A stretch of DNA of 17,794 nt from an uncultured Spirochaetaceae bacterium (GCA_938004315.1 CALKWG010000126.1:1-17794), one strand, 5' to 3'; counted from the first letter of the stretch, positions 5,817-14,682 are shown. Notes: a model not told the origin generated them from the letters alone. Numbers and translations are program-made.

Positions 5817-8603
5817 ATGATCTACTGCGCCGTCTACATCGACTATTTCTCGCAGCTCGACGTCCTTGAGCCGGCCGAGCTTTCAGCCCTCCAAGCGGAG
5901 CTACGCGGCCTTTTTAAAAATTTCGGCGGCGAGGTATCGCCTAAGGCCCATCCCATAGCCGCCGCGTTCAGGGCGGACGGACCGTTCAGCCGTTTCCTCG
6001 TAGCCGAGGCGGCGGCCCGCGCCCAGGAGATCGTACGCGGCGAGCGCCGCTTCGTCGGCGGCTCCTCGGTCTGCATGTGCATGGCCGAGTCGCCCGAAGA
6101 CGCGGCCTCGGTAATGGGAGCGATGCGGCTCGGCTCGCCCGCGGGCTCCGCCTGCCTGGTAAGCGACGAGCTCCGCGCAGCCTTGCGCGACTACCTGCGC
6201 CCCGCCGGCGACGGCTCGCCCTGGTACGAGGCCGTCCATCGATCGGCGATAGGCGGCGCCGACGCCGGCGTCTTCTACGATCCCGCGCGATCGCCCGACC
6301 CGGCATGGCGACGCTTGGGCGAGGCGCTGGACGCGCGGGAGCGCCTGGTCAGCTTGGAAGGATACAAGCCCAGCCGTAAGCTTTCCCTCCTGGCAGCCGA
6401 GGCCGCCCGGCGGCTCGAACCTCGGCCGGTCGTGACGCTTAGGGCCTACCCCTCCGCCAGGCGGGCTTTTTCACCCTTGGTCGAGGCGCTCAGCCCCTAC
6501 TCCAGCCTCGCCGGATCCGCTGAAGCCCTCGCCGAGGACGAGGCGCTCGAGGGCCACGCCTTGGCGCGATACGCCGCCAGCGTCTATTCGGACGCGCTCG
6601 ACGGCCAACGCGCGGCGGCCTGCGCCCTGGCGCTGGATCGCATCCTGGATTCCTTGTCGGAGCGCGGCGCCGTCTTCGTCTGCGACGCGCCCAAACTGTT
6701 CGACGAGGAGGCGAGGCGGCTCATCGCGGCGCGCCTACGGGACGGCCGCGGAAACGAGCGCTACCTCGTCTTCAGCCCGGGCGAGACGCCGGACGACTGG
6801 CTCGGACCGCATCGCCGCTCCGTCGCGGTGGAGGTCCCCGATCGCGTAGACTTCGAGGAGGCCCTCGGCGCCGCCCTGGGCGAAGGCGACTATCCCGTCC
6901 GCGGCCCCGTCGGGGCCAGGCTCGCCAGGCTGGCCGGGAAGCAGAGGCCCGGTCGGCCGCGCGCCGAGGGCGACGAAGCCTTGCTCGGCCTCCTGCCCCG
7001 GGAGGCGGCCCTCTATCTTTACGTCGCGCTGGCTTGCGAGGGCTTCTTAGGCGAGAAGCGCCTCGACGAACTTTTCGCCTCGCTCGGCCTCGGCGAAGCG
7101 GGCTCCCAGGCCCTGAGCGAACTCCTGGCCCGTTCGGGATTCTTGGAGGAGCCGCGCGGATCGGCGCTGCGCCCCCTCTCGGTAGGCGAGCTGCGCGCCG
7201 CGGCGCCCGACGACCTTCCGGCCGTAGATCGGGCCATAGACCGTTTCCTCCTCTCGCTCTATCGTCGCGGCGAACTCTACCCGAACGGGGCGCTCCTCAG
7301 GCGCCTCGGCGAGGATTGCGACCGATCCTTGGCCTACGACTGCGTCTTCAACGACAGCCTCGGAAGCCGCGCCGAGGCCCCGGCCTTGGACGCCGGCAGC
7401 CTCGGCGCCGAGCTCGACGCGGCCCACGGCTTCTGGCTGGCCTTGAGGCGGCGCGACCGGGCCTCCGCCGAGGACGCCGCGGCTAGGCTCCGCGCCGCCG
7501 GCGGCGAGCTGGCGCGCGGCTTAGCCGCCTGCGAGTTGGCCTATGCGCGGGGCGAGGCGGGGGGCGCGAGCAAGGGCGCGCGCGCGGCGATATTGGCCCT
7601 GGACTTAGGCGAGGCGCGCAAGCTCCAGCTACGCGCCCACCGCCTCATAGGCATGGCCACGCTCGCCTTGGGACGAGCTACCGAGGCGGCCGACTACCTC
7701 ACGAACGCCCAGGAGCTGGCCGAATCGTATGGCGACCAGTATGAACGCATGCTGGCCGCCTACGGGCGGGCCGTCGGCGAGTTCATGGCCGGCGCGCTCG
7801 TCAAGGCCGCCGCCTTGGCCGACGAGGCGGAGGACGCGGCCTCGCGCTGCGCCTTGGCCGATTACCTCTGCGCGATGCGTCTCTTCAAGGCGAGGCTACT
7901 TTTCGAGCTAGGGGCCTACGACGACTGCGCCGAAGCTTGCGCCTCGATCGAGCGCTTCGCGACGCGTTACGGACTCTCCGCCGAGGCGAAGCGGGCGAGC
8001 GCCTGGCGCGGCCGGGCCCTGGCCTACGCGGCCCGAGGCGACGAAGCCGAGCTCGTCCTACGGAGCCTCGGCGACGACCGCGAAGCCCGGGCCTTCCTGG
8101 CCGAAGCCGCCGCCCTGCGCGGCGATTTCTCGGCCGCCGCCGCCGTCTTGGAGGACGCCAGGCTATCGGACGCCGCCGGCCGCAGTTTCTTACCGGCCGA
8201 CGCCATAGCCTGGCACAGCCTGTTCACCGAGCACGAGGGCCGATGCGCCGGCTTCGGCGAGGCCGATCGCGCGCTCGCCGACTTCGAGGAAGCGCTACGC
8301 CTTTTTAGCTTAGGCATGGCTACGGGCGACGGGCGGCACGCCGCGGCGCTCTACGCGATGCTGCGCGAGGAAGCCGGGCGGTACGGGCCGAACAGCGCCC
8401 TCTACTGCTACCTATGCTACCGGATGGAGGAGGAGCTAGAGGACCCGCCGATAGACCGCCAAACCGTCCTGTCTCGCGCCTTCAAGGCCCTGCAGCAGCG
8501 TTCGGGCAAGATCGAGGAGCGCTTTACCCGCTCGCTGTACATGGAGAGCAACTATTGGAACGCGCGACTCCTAGCCGCCGCCAAGGAGCATAAGTTCATA
8601 TGA
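5817..8603 (+). CDS. Large pseudo-cyclase/pseudo-STAND/TPR protein
   Basis: A 928-residue protein with no clear family name. Residue numbers here count from the alternative ATG at 5802 (933 residues). The layout recalls cyclase-STAND-TPR regulators (COG3899-like). Residues 6-135 start like a class III cyclase (VYIDYFSQL), but I see no catalytic metal aspartate pair. At 184-230 the stretch aligns by eye with a STAND P-loop region: GYKPSRKL stands where GxxGxGKS is expected, keeping only the first G and the K, and FSPLVEAL follows as in active relatives. A Walker B-like VFVCDAPKLFD is at 291-301. A winged-helix-like segment (about 395-450) and Ala-rich helical repeats of TPR type (about 540-860) come next. 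Nucleotide hydrolysis seems lost, so a scaffold or sensor role is the best guess. Its stop overlaps the RlmM-like start (ATGA), implying coupled translation. Confidence 0.75.
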   Translation: MIYCAVYIDYFSQLDVLEPAELSALQAELRGLFKNFGGEVSPKAHPIAAAFRADGPFSRFLVAEAAARAQEIVRGERRFVGGSSVCMCMAESPEDAASVMGAMRLGSPAGSACLVSDELRAALRDYLRPAGDGSPWYEAVHRSAIGGADAGVFYDPARSPDPAWRRLGEALDARERLVSLEGYKPSRKLSLLAAEAARRLEPRPVVTLRAYPSARRAFSPLVEALSPYSSLAGSAEALAEDEALEGHALARYAASVYSDALDGQRAAACALALDRILDSLSERGAVFVCDAPKLFDEEARRLIAARLRDGRGNERYLVFSPGETPDDWLGPHRRSVAVEVPDRVDFEEALGAALGEGDYPVRGPVGARLARLAGKQRPGRPRAEGDEALLGLLPREAALYLYVALACEGFLGEKRLDELFASLGLGEAGSQALSELLARSGFLEEPRGSALRPLSVGELRAAAPDDLPAVDRAIDRFLLSLYRRGELYPNGALLRRLGEDCDRSLAYDCVFNDSLGSRAEAPALDAGSLGAELDAAHGFWLALRRRDRASAEDAAARLRAAGGELARGLAACELAYARGEAGGASKGARAAILALDLGEARKLQLRAHRLIGMATLALGRATEAADYLTNAQELAESYGDQYERMLAAYGRAVGEFMAGALVKAAALADEAEDAASRCALADYLCAMRLFKARLLFELGAYDDCAEACASIERFATRYGLSAEAKRASAWRGRALAYAARGDEAELVLRSLGDDREARAFLAEAAALRGDFSAAAAVLEDARLSDAAGRSFLPADAIAWHSLFTEHEGRCAGFGEADRALADFEEALRLFSLGMATGDGRHAAALYAMLREEAGRYGPNSALYCYLCYRMEEELEDPPIDRQTVLSRAFKALQQRSGKIEERFTRSLYMESNYWNARLLAAAKEHKFI

Positions 8604-9523
8604 CCGGCGAAGCCCGCTACCTCGACGCCGCCTGCTACCACGCCGCGCCCGGCTTCGAGCGCCACCTGCGCTCCGAGCTTCCCGAACCCTACCGAAGCGA
8701 CGGCGAGCTCCTCACCGTGATGGGAGCGGCGCGCCCCGTATACTGGGCGCGCAACGTCTGGCTGAAGCCCTTCACCCTGGAGTTCGGCTCTATCAAGGAG
8801 GCCGCCGCCGCCCTGCGGGCCGTCCAGCGCAACTGGGCCCCCTACCCGGCCAGGCTCGCCCGGCGCACGGCCCTGATCGCCGAGGCCCTGCCGCCGTTGC
8901 CGTCCAAGCCCAAGGCTTTTCCCTTTAAGCTACCCGAAACGCCGATGGGCGCCTTCACGCTCCTGGACGAGCATACGCTCATGGCCAGCGCCTCCTGCAC
9001 GAGCCCCTGGCCGAACGGGGAGCTGTCCTTCGCCGAGGATAAGGAAGGCCCCCCGAGCCGCGCCTACCGCAAGCTCTGGGAGGCACTGATCATGGCGGGG
9101 GCCATGCCCGGTCCGGGCAGCCGCTGCGTCGACGCGGGGGCCAGCCCTGGCGGCTGGACCTGGGCCTTGGCGGGCCTGGGCGCCCAGGTCATCGCGATAG
9201 ACCGCGCGCCCCTGGACGACTCGGTCATGGCGATGCCGGGAGTCAGCTTCATGAAGCATAACGCCTTCACCATCAAGCCGGACGACATCGGGCCGGTGGA
9301 TTGGCTCTGTTCGGACGTGATCTGTTACCCGCCGGCGCTCTACGACTGGGTGAGCCTCTGGCTCGACTCGGGCCTGGCGCGGAACTTCGTCTGCACGATC
9401 AAGATGCAAGGCGCCGACTGGGACCGCGCCGCTACCGAGCGCTTCGCCGCCGTACCCGGCTCACGGGTCGTACGCCTGTGGCACAACAAGCACGAGCTCA
9501 CCTGGATGCTGATCCGGGATTGA
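8600..9523 (+). CDS. RlmM-like 23S rRNA 2'-O-ribose methyltransferase
   Basis: A 307-residue SAM-dependent methyltransferase with an FtsJ/RrmJ-type catalytic half. The SAM site is VDAGASPGGWTWAL (177-190), with an acidic residue at D201. The K-D-K-E tetrad can be read: K158 in SRAYRKLWEA, D239 in LCSDVI, K268 in CTIKMQ and E299 in NKHELTW. The N-terminal half starts with AAPGFERHLRSEL, similar to the PGFE start of E. coli RlmM, and keeps the segment that joins it to the FtsJ half. RlmM methylates C2498 of 23S rRNA; this protein is about 60 residues shorter, with a reduced THUMP-like region, so the exact target is inferred. It begins inside the stop of the upstream TPR gene and probably relies on coupled translation. 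It converges on the helicase gene, 26 nt apart; I found no terminator hairpin with a T-run between them. Confidence 0.82.
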   Translation: MTGEARYLDAACYHAAPGFERHLRSELPEPYRSDGELLTVMGAARPVYWARNVWLKPFTLEFGSIKEAAAALRAVQRNWAPYPARLARRTALIAEALPPLPSKPKAFPFKLPETPMGAFTLLDEHTLMASASCTSPWPNGELSFAEDKEGPPSRAYRKLWEALIMAGAMPGPGSRCVDAGASPGGWTWALAGLGAQVIAIDRAPLDDSVMAMPGVSFMKHNAFTIKPDDIGPVDWLCSDVICYPPALYDWVSLWLDSGLARNFVCTIKMQGADWDRAATERFAAVPGSRVVRLWHNKHELTWMLIRD

Positions 9524-9549
9524 ACGCGGCGCCGACGCGCCCCCTAAAG

Positions 9550-11565
9550 CTACGCCCCGGCCTTCTCCTCGTTCGCCCCGAACATCGCGTGCACGCGGCT
9601 CCAGGCGTCCGCCGCGTCGGCCTCGGTGAGCGGGGCTTCGTCCTCTACCCAGCTTACCAATTCTTCAGGTATCTCCGAGAGAAACGGCGAGGGAGCGCAG
9701 TCCACGGGCATGGCGTTGCGGCGACGCCGTCGGCACGAGCTTATAAGGAGGCGCCGCCTGGCTCGCGTGATAGCCACGTAGAAGAGGCGACGCTCCTCCT
9801 CCAGGTTGCCCTCGCCTTCCTCTAGCGCGCGGGCGTGCGGGATGATCCCGTCCTCGCAACCGGCCACGTACACCACCTCGTACTCGAGGCCCTTGGCCGC
9901 GTGTATGGTCATGAGGTTGACCTTGCCGCCCTCGTCCTCGTCCTGGTCGTCGCGGGTGATGAGCGAGATGCGGTTGAGCCAGGCGTAGAGCGTCGGCTCG
10001 AGGTTGTCGGGATCCTTCTCCCAGACGTCGATGCCCTGTATGAGGCTCTCGACGTTGAGGAATTTCCACTTCGCCGCCTTGTCGCTATGCTGGTTCTCCG
10101 CCACGAGATATCCCCAGTAATCGATCGTGTCGACGAGCTTGCGTACCTTGAGCGAGAGGTTGCGCCGCCCCTTGAACTCCTCGCGGAAGAACTCGAGGAG
10201 CGACAGGAAGGAGTCGACGTCCTGCCTGGTGCGCTCGGGGAAATCGATCGCATGGTCGGAGCGGACGGCCTCCATGGCGTGCCGGATGGAGCAGGACCGG
10301 GCCTTGGCCACGTCGGACAGGAGCTCGAGGGAGCGGCGCCCTATGCCGCGGCGGGGGACGTTGGCGATGCGTATGAGGTTGACGTCGTCGTCCGGGTTCG
10401 CGATGACGCGCAGGTAGGAGATGACGTCCTTGATCTCCTTGCGCTGGAAGAAGCTGGTGCCGCCGGTCACGCGGTAGGGCACCTGGGCGGCCAGGAAGGA
10501 CTCCTCCAGGTGGCGGGTCAGGGCGTTCGTGCGTATGAGCACGCCGAACTGGTCGTAGCGCAGCCGGTCGCGGAGCTTGAGCTCCTTGATGGAGCGGGCG
10601 ATGAACTCGCCCTCGGCGACCTCGTCCTCCGGCGCGTAGAGCTCGATGGCCGCGCCGCCCTCCACGGGGCTCTTCAGGTCCTTTGGCTTGCGGTTGGAGT
10701 TGTTCTGGATCACGGCGTTGGCCGCGTCCAGGATGGTGCTCGTGGAGCGGTAGTTGCGGTAGAGCGTGATCTCCTTACGATGGGGCCAGTCCTTCTCGAA
10801 GTTGATGATATTCTCGTAATTAGCGCCGCGCCATGAATAGATCGACTGGTCATCGTCGCCCACCACGCAAATGTTATCGCGCGATAACAGGCGCATAAGG
10901 CGATACTGCTGTAGCGAGGTATCCTGGAACTCGTCGATCATGATGTAGCGGTACTGCTCGCGATAGGCCTCGCGCGCCTCGGGGTAGAGCTCCATCACCT
11001 TGATGGGCAGGCCTATGAGGTCGTCGAAGTCCACGGCGTTGTAGGCCTTGAGGGCGGCCTGGTACTCGTGGAAGACCTTCTCGTAGCCGTCCGCGTCGTC
11101 CGCCCAGGCCCGGCGGCCGGTCTTGACGTCGGAGATGACGACGCCCGCCTTGGCAGGGTCGAAGGCGTCCGTCTTAAAGCCCACCTCGCGCGCGCAGTCC
11201 TTGAGGAGCTGGGTCCGGTCCACCTCGTCGTAGATGGAGAAGTTGTCCCGCCAGCCCAGGCGATGGATCTCCTTCCGGAGTATCTTGACGCCGAAGGAGT
11301 GGAAGGTGCTCACGGTGAGGCTCTGGAGCTTCTTCCCGGTGACGTGCTTCACGCGCTCGGCCATCTCCTTGGCCGCCTTATTGGTGAAGGTCAGGGCCAG
11401 GATGGCCGACTGCGGCACGCCCTTATCGAGCATATAGGCGGCGCGGAAGGTGATGACGCGGGTCTTTCCCGAACCCGCCCCGGCTATGATGAGGACGGGG
11501 CCGTCGATGGTCGTAACGGCCTCGTACTGCTCGGGGTTGAGCTCGGCTTTATAGTCTAGGTGCAT
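9550..11565 (-). CDS. UvrD/Rep/PcrA-family 3'-5' DNA helicase (superfamily 1)
   Basis: A 671-residue protein, the size of E. coli Rep. All main SF1A motifs are readable: the Q motif LNPEQYEAV (9-17), Walker A AGAGSGKT (28-35), motif Ia LTFTNKAAKEM, Walker B DEFQDT (211-216), motif III GDDDQSIYSWRGA (236-248), motif IV LYRNYRST, motif V TIHAAKGLEYEVVYV, and motif VI VAITRARR near residue 600. It should unwind DNA 3' to 5' in repair or in restarting replication. The arginine-rich patch after motif VI is followed by a short acidic tail, without the long C-terminal extension of UvrD and PcrA, so Rep, PcrA and UvrD cannot be told apart here. The ATG at 11565 is chosen because the longer frame has a non-homologous Arg-rich start inside the upstream gene. 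Only 8 nt separate it from the COG2426 stop, with no strong SD, so translation is probably coupled. Confidence 0.93.
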   Translation of the reverse strand: MHLDYKAELNPEQYEAVTTIDGPVLIIAGAGSGKTRVITFRAAYMLDKGVPQSAILALTFTNKAAKEMAERVKHVTGKKLQSLTVSTFHSFGVKILRKEIHRLGWRDNFSIYDEVDRTQLLKDCAREVGFKTDAFDPAKAGVVISDVKTGRRAWADDADGYEKVFHEYQAALKAYNAVDFDDLIGLPIKVMELYPEAREAYREQYRYIMIDEFQDTSLQQYRLMRLLSRDNICVVGDDDQSIYSWRGANYENIINFEKDWPHRKEITLYRNYRSTSTILDAANAVIQNNSNRKPKDLKSPVEGGAAIELYAPEDEVAEGEFIARSIKELKLRDRLRYDQFGVLIRTNALTRHLEESFLAAQVPYRVTGGTSFFQRKEIKDVISYLRVIANPDDDVNLIRIANVPRRGIGRRSLELLSDVAKARSCSIRHAMEAVRSDHAIDFPERTRQDVDSFLSLLEFFREEFKGRRNLSLKVRKLVDTIDYWGYLVAENQHSDKAAKWKFLNVESLIQGIDVWEKDPDNLEPTLYAWLNRISLITRDDQDEDEGGKVNLMTIHAAKGLEYEVVYVAGCEDGIIPHARALEEGEGNLEEERRLFYVAITRARRRLLISSCRRRRRNAMPVDCAPSPFLSEIPEELVSWVEDEAPLTEADAADAWSRVHAMFGANEEKAGA

Positions 11566-11573
11566 GGGGAGGC

Positions 11574-12053
11574 CTAGAGCTCCTTGACGAAGAGCGACAA
11601 GGCGCCGGCTCCCAAGCCGACGACCAGGCTGACGATCGTCGCCGAGACGACGACGCCGCCGGCCACCGCCAGCATGGTCTTGCGGCGGCTCAGGCCCAGG
11701 ATCCAGGCTCCCAGGGTGCCGGTCCATGCGCCGGTGATGGGCAGGGGGACGGCTACGAAGAGCAGTATGCCCAGGTAGCCGTAGCGCTCGACCTGCTCAT
11801 GGATCTTAGCGCGCGAGCGTTCGACGAAACGGTCGAAGAGCCGGGCGTAGAAGCCCCAGCGGTAGAAGAGCCGGTGCGCGGTGTCCAAGAAGAGGTAGGC
11901 GACCGGCGCGACGAGGGCGTTGCAGAAGGCGGCCAAGAGCGCGGCCTGCCAGAGCGGCAAGCCGCGGGCTACGGCGTAGGGTATGGCGCCGCGGAGCTCG
12001 GATATGGGCAGGAAGGCCAAGAAAACGGCCGTGAGGAGCGTGGTGATCGACAT
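11574..12053 (-). CDS. COG2426 small multi-drug export-like membrane protein
   Basis: A 159-residue integral membrane protein of the COG2426 (Sm_multidrug_ex) family. Diagnostic segments are ISELRGAIPYAVARG (17-31) and the re-entrant-like PLPITGAWTGTLGAWILG (about 103-120). Hydrophobic helices lie near 4-22, 33-55, 92-118 and 128-155, with a charged cytosolic loop at about 60-88. The family name suggests export, but the substrate is not known and the fold recalls DedA/VTT proteins. It is the first gene of a pair with the helicase. A promoter ends 7 nt before its ATG, so this mRNA may be leaderless; no SD is seen. Confidence 0.85.
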   Translation of the reverse strand: MSITTLLTAVFLAFLPISELRGAIPYAVARGLPLWQAALLAAFCNALVAPVAYLFLDTAHRLFYRWGFYARLFDRFVERSRAKIHEQVERYGYLGILLFVAVPLPITGAWTGTLGAWILGLSRRKTMLAVAGGVVVSATIVSLVVGLGAGALSLFVKEL

Positions 12054-12060
12054 GGCGCGG

Positions 12061-12090
12061 AGTATAGCCGCCGGACCGCCCGAGCGGCAA
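12061..12090 (-). promoter_or_regulatory. Putative promoter of the COG2426-helicase pair, leaderless type
   Basis: On the minus strand TTGCCG (12090-12085), an 18-nt spacer, then TATACT (12066-12061). The ATG at 12053 lies where transcription would begin. The same arrangement precedes the genes at 836 and 17012. Confidence 0.5.
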
Positions 12091-12094
12091 GCCG

Positions 12095-12111
12095 GGCCCG
12101 TCCGGCGGGCC
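12095..12111. terminator. GC-rich hairpin after the glycosyltransferase-like gene
   Basis: GGCCCG, loop TCCGG, CGGGCC: a perfect 6-bp stem about 40 nt past the stop of the glycosyltransferase-like gene. No T-run follows on the minus strand. The whole gap 12054-12148 is extremely GC-rich and has a repeated CCCGAGCGG, so a chance palindrome is possible. Confidence 0.25.
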
Positions 12112-12148
12112 GGCCGCCGCCCGAGCGGGCCCGAGCCGCCGAGCGGAA

Positions 12149-13681
12149 CTACGCCCGATCCAGGGCTAAGTCGACCACCTTATAGGCCCCGTCGTAGATC
12201 CCCGCGCGGGCGTTCCGCGTAATGCATTCGTTCTGCAGGGTTAAGAGGTCGCGCTCTTCGATCATGAGCCCGAGCATCTGCATGGCGGCCTCTACCGATT
12301 CAAGCTCGTAGCTGCCGTCGCCGAGCTCCGCGGCCCGTATGGCGCCCCAGCGCTCGTGCCCGCCGACGCGCTTGATCATGAGCTTCGGGACGGGATAGTA
12401 GGCCAGCTCGCTCGGCTTGGTCACGAGGAGGTCGGAAGCGCGCATAAGGAGGTTCGTGGCGTAGACGGCGGCGAACTTATCGGCGTTCAGGAAGGCGTGG
12501 ACGCCCTCGAAGGCCGATCCTTTCCCCTCGCGGGCCGCCTCGGCGAAGGCGGCGGCCTCGGCCCAATCGCCGACGTGCCGCGTCAGCAGGGCCTCCCATC
12601 GCGTGCCCGGGGCGAAGAGCTCGCGCTCGAAGCGCTCCCAGCTCGTAGCGTGATCGCCGAAGTTGAGGTAGAGGGCCGCCTTGCCCTCTTCGACCAGGGG
12701 CAGGACGCCGCGGACGAGGCTCGCCAGGTACTCGAGCTGCGCCCCCGCGCCGCCCAAGGAGAAAAGGATGCGCTTGGCTTCGCCTCGATCGAGGCGGCCG
12801 ACGCGGGCCTGCGTATCGTCCGCAAGACCTGCCACGATCTCATGGTCTATAAAATGCCCCCCCATGCGGATGGAGGAGGCCGGTAACGGCTTCGATAGAC
12901 CACGGCCCGCCATGTCGCGTAGGGCGCGATAGCCCATATACGCCGAGGGGCCTTGAACCACGTGCGTCGCGCCCTCGGCAAGGTGCAGGGCCATAGGCCA
13001 GTTGTCCGGTATCATATTGACGACACGCGAGAGGCCGGCATGGACCGCACCCTGGGCCGGCCAGGCATGCGTCGCGACGAAAGGCAGTTCACGAGGAATG
13101 GATGCGTAAAGCGGGGCGAAGAGCTCGGCCATGGACTGGTCGACCGCATTGTATGAAAGCTTCTTAAAGCCCTCGGAATTCAGGGGCTCCCAATACAGGC
13201 GATCGAAGAGCTTATAACGCTGCGATAGCCGAGAGCCGAGGGAATAAAGCTCGTTTAAGCGGGCGACGACCCTGCCGCCTAGGCTATCGACGAAGCCGTT
13301 CAAGTCGAACCAGTACGGCGTACGGCCGCGATGCCTGAGTGCCGAGGCCGCGGCCATCGCGATCCTATAATGGCCGTAGCCCATGCGTATGGTCCCGACG
13401 ACGGCGCCGGCCTCGGGGTCGAAACTGGCCGCCGCGCCGGCTTCGCCCGGCAGCGCCAGGGTCTTGATGCCCAATCGCGGCCCCAGGACGGGGTTTTCAA
13501 GGAGCGCAAGGCCCTCCCGCCCGGCGAGCCCGGCGCCTTCCGCGCCGAAACGCTTCATGAAACCGGCTTTTTGAGCCTGCGCCTTGCGGATCACCGCCTG
13601 AGGCATGGGGTTCCCGAAGACGGCGGCCGTCCGCCGTCCGGCGGAAGGCGTCGCGTTTGCGTTCGATTCGTCGCTAGCCAT
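12149..13681 (-). CDS. GT-B glycosyltransferase-like protein (MGDG synthase/MurG type)
   Basis: A 510-residue protein. Residues 94-115 (VVGTIRMGYGHYRIAMAAASAL) resemble the glycine-rich acceptor loop of MGDG-synthase and MurG proteins. The second half has LFSLGGAGAQ (306-315) where GT-B enzymes begin the donor-binding domain, and DLLVTKPSELAYYPVPKLMI (417-436) like the nucleotide-sugar-binding region. A lipid glycosyltransferase working on the inner face of the membrane is a reasonable guess, but substrate and activity are not shown. The first about 90 residues are not recognised. The ATG at 13681 is preferred over an upstream TTG because AAGGAG stands about 6 nt before it. It lies 26 nt after miaA and is probably the last gene of that operon. 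Confidence 0.6.
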   Translation of the reverse strand: MASDESNANATPSAGRRTAAVFGNPMPQAVIRKAQAQKAGFMKRFGAEGAGLAGREGLALLENPVLGPRLGIKTLALPGEAGAAASFDPEAGAVVGTIRMGYGHYRIAMAAASALRHRGRTPYWFDLNGFVDSLGGRVVARLNELYSLGSRLSQRYKLFDRLYWEPLNSEGFKKLSYNAVDQSMAELFAPLYASIPRELPFVATHAWPAQGAVHAGLSRVVNMIPDNWPMALHLAEGATHVVQGPSAYMGYRALRDMAGRGLSKPLPASSIRMGGHFIDHEIVAGLADDTQARVGRLDRGEAKRILFSLGGAGAQLEYLASLVRGVLPLVEEGKAALYLNFGDHATSWERFERELFAPGTRWEALLTRHVGDWAEAAAFAEAAREGKGSAFEGVHAFLNADKFAAVYATNLLMRASDLLVTKPSELAYYPVPKLMIKRVGGHERWGAIRAAELGDGSYELESVEAAMQMLGLMIEERDLLTLQNECITRNARAGIYDGAYKVVDLALDRA

Positions 13682-13707
13682 GGGTTTCTCCTTATCGTTT
13701 CCCGTAT

Positions 13708-14682
13708 TCAAAAAGCCGCAACGCCGGCCGGCCGCGCGAGCCAGGCCTCGATCTCGTCGGGCAGGGCGTCCGCCTCGTCGGGGCGTACCCAGCGCACGCC
13801 GGGCAGGGCGCGCATGAAGGTCAGCTGGCGCTTGGCGTAGCGCCGGGTATGGAGCTTAATGAGCCGGCTCACCTCGTCGAGCCGCGTAAGGCCGCGGTAG
13901 GGGTCGCCCTCCCCCGCCTCGAAGAACTCGGCGTAGCCTATGGCCCGTAGCGCCGGGGCGTCGGGGCCGTAGCCTCGGCCCACGAGCGCCCTGAATTCCT
14001 CCGGGAGGCCGCCGGCCATCATAAGGTCGACGCGCGCCTCGATGCGCTCGTAGAGCTCGGCCCGCGGTCGGTCTATAGCATAGGCCAGGACCTCCCAGCG
14101 GTCGCGCGCCGCGCTCGGCGGGGGGTAGCTCGACAGGGGCCTCCCCGAACTTCTATAGACTTCGAGCGCTCTGCTGATGCGGTAGGCGTCGGCGGGGGCG
14201 ATGCGAGAGGCGCTCACGGGATCGACCTGGGCCAGCTCCGCATGCATGGCGGCCGCGCCTCGCTCGGCGAGCTCGGCCTGCACCGCGGCCCGCAACCCGG
14301 GCTCGGCCTCCGGCGCGCTCGGCAGGCCGGTGATGAAGGCCTTGATGTAGAACGCCGTACCGCCCGAGATTAGCGGCAGGGCGCCGCGGGCGACGGCGCG
14401 CTCGCAGGCCTCGTCGGCGAGCCGCACGAAATCCCCTACGGAGAAGGCCTCGTCCGGCTCGCGAAGGTCGATGAGCTCGTGGGGGAGCTCCGCCAGGAGC
14501 TCCGGACTCGGCTTAGCCGAGCCGACGTCCAAGCCGCGGTAGACCTGGACCGAGTCCGCGGAGACGACGACGGCCGGCCTCGTACGAAGCCGGCCGCCCG
14601 CGAATACGCGACTTAGGATATCGGTCTTGCCGCTGGCCGTCGGGCCGAAGAGCGCTACGACCTTATTCGAAACGATACTCAA
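13708..14682 (-). CDS. miaA: tRNA dimethylallyltransferase MiaA
   Basis: A 324-residue protein of the expected size. It adds the isopentenyl group to A37 of tRNAs that read UNN codons. The P-loop GPTASGKT (13-20) is the family signature; SADSVQVYRGLDVGSAKP (41-58), PHELIDLREPDEAFSVGDF and ISGGTAFYIKAFITGLP follow in order, and RALEVYRSSGRPLS marks the tRNA-binding part. A short insert at about 27-36 separates the P-loop from the SADS motif. The start is TTG at 14682, because no ATG or GTG lies between it and the P-loop; the gene thus overlaps rpoZ by 20 nt and lacks a clear SD, so translation is probably coupled. Confidence 0.95.
   Translation of the reverse strand: MSIVSNKVVALFGPTASGKTDILSRVFAGGRLRTRPAVVVSADSVQVYRGLDVGSAKPSPELLAELPHELIDLREPDEAFSVGDFVRLADEACERAVARGALPLISGGTAFYIKAFITGLPSAPEAEPGLRAAVQAELAERGAAAMHAELAQVDPVSASRIAPADAYRISRALEVYRSSGRPLSSYPPPSAARDRWEVLAYAIDRPRAELYERIEARVDLMMAGGLPEEFRALVGRGYGPDAPALRAIGYAEFFEAGEGDPYRGLTRLDEVSRLIKLHTRRYAKRQLTFMRALPGVRWVRPDEADALPDEIEAWLARPAGVAAF

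Noticed and set aside
5901..6379. Arg-rich open frames inside the large TPR gene, both strands
   Set aside because: Typical GC-rich shadows with no domain, no ribosome binding site and no conserved pattern.
7440..8300. Ala/Glu-rich region of the TPR gene considered as a DNA repeat
   Set aside because: The repetition is at the level of helical protein repeats and biased codons; I found no repeated DNA unit.
9524..9549. Terminator between the RlmM-like gene and the helicase
   Set aside because: The gap has only a short GGCGCC palindrome and no T-run.
11566..11727. Longer N-terminus for the helicase
   Set aside because: The extra 54 residues are Arg/Gly-rich, lie within the COG2426 gene in another frame, and helicases of this family begin shortly before LNPEQ.
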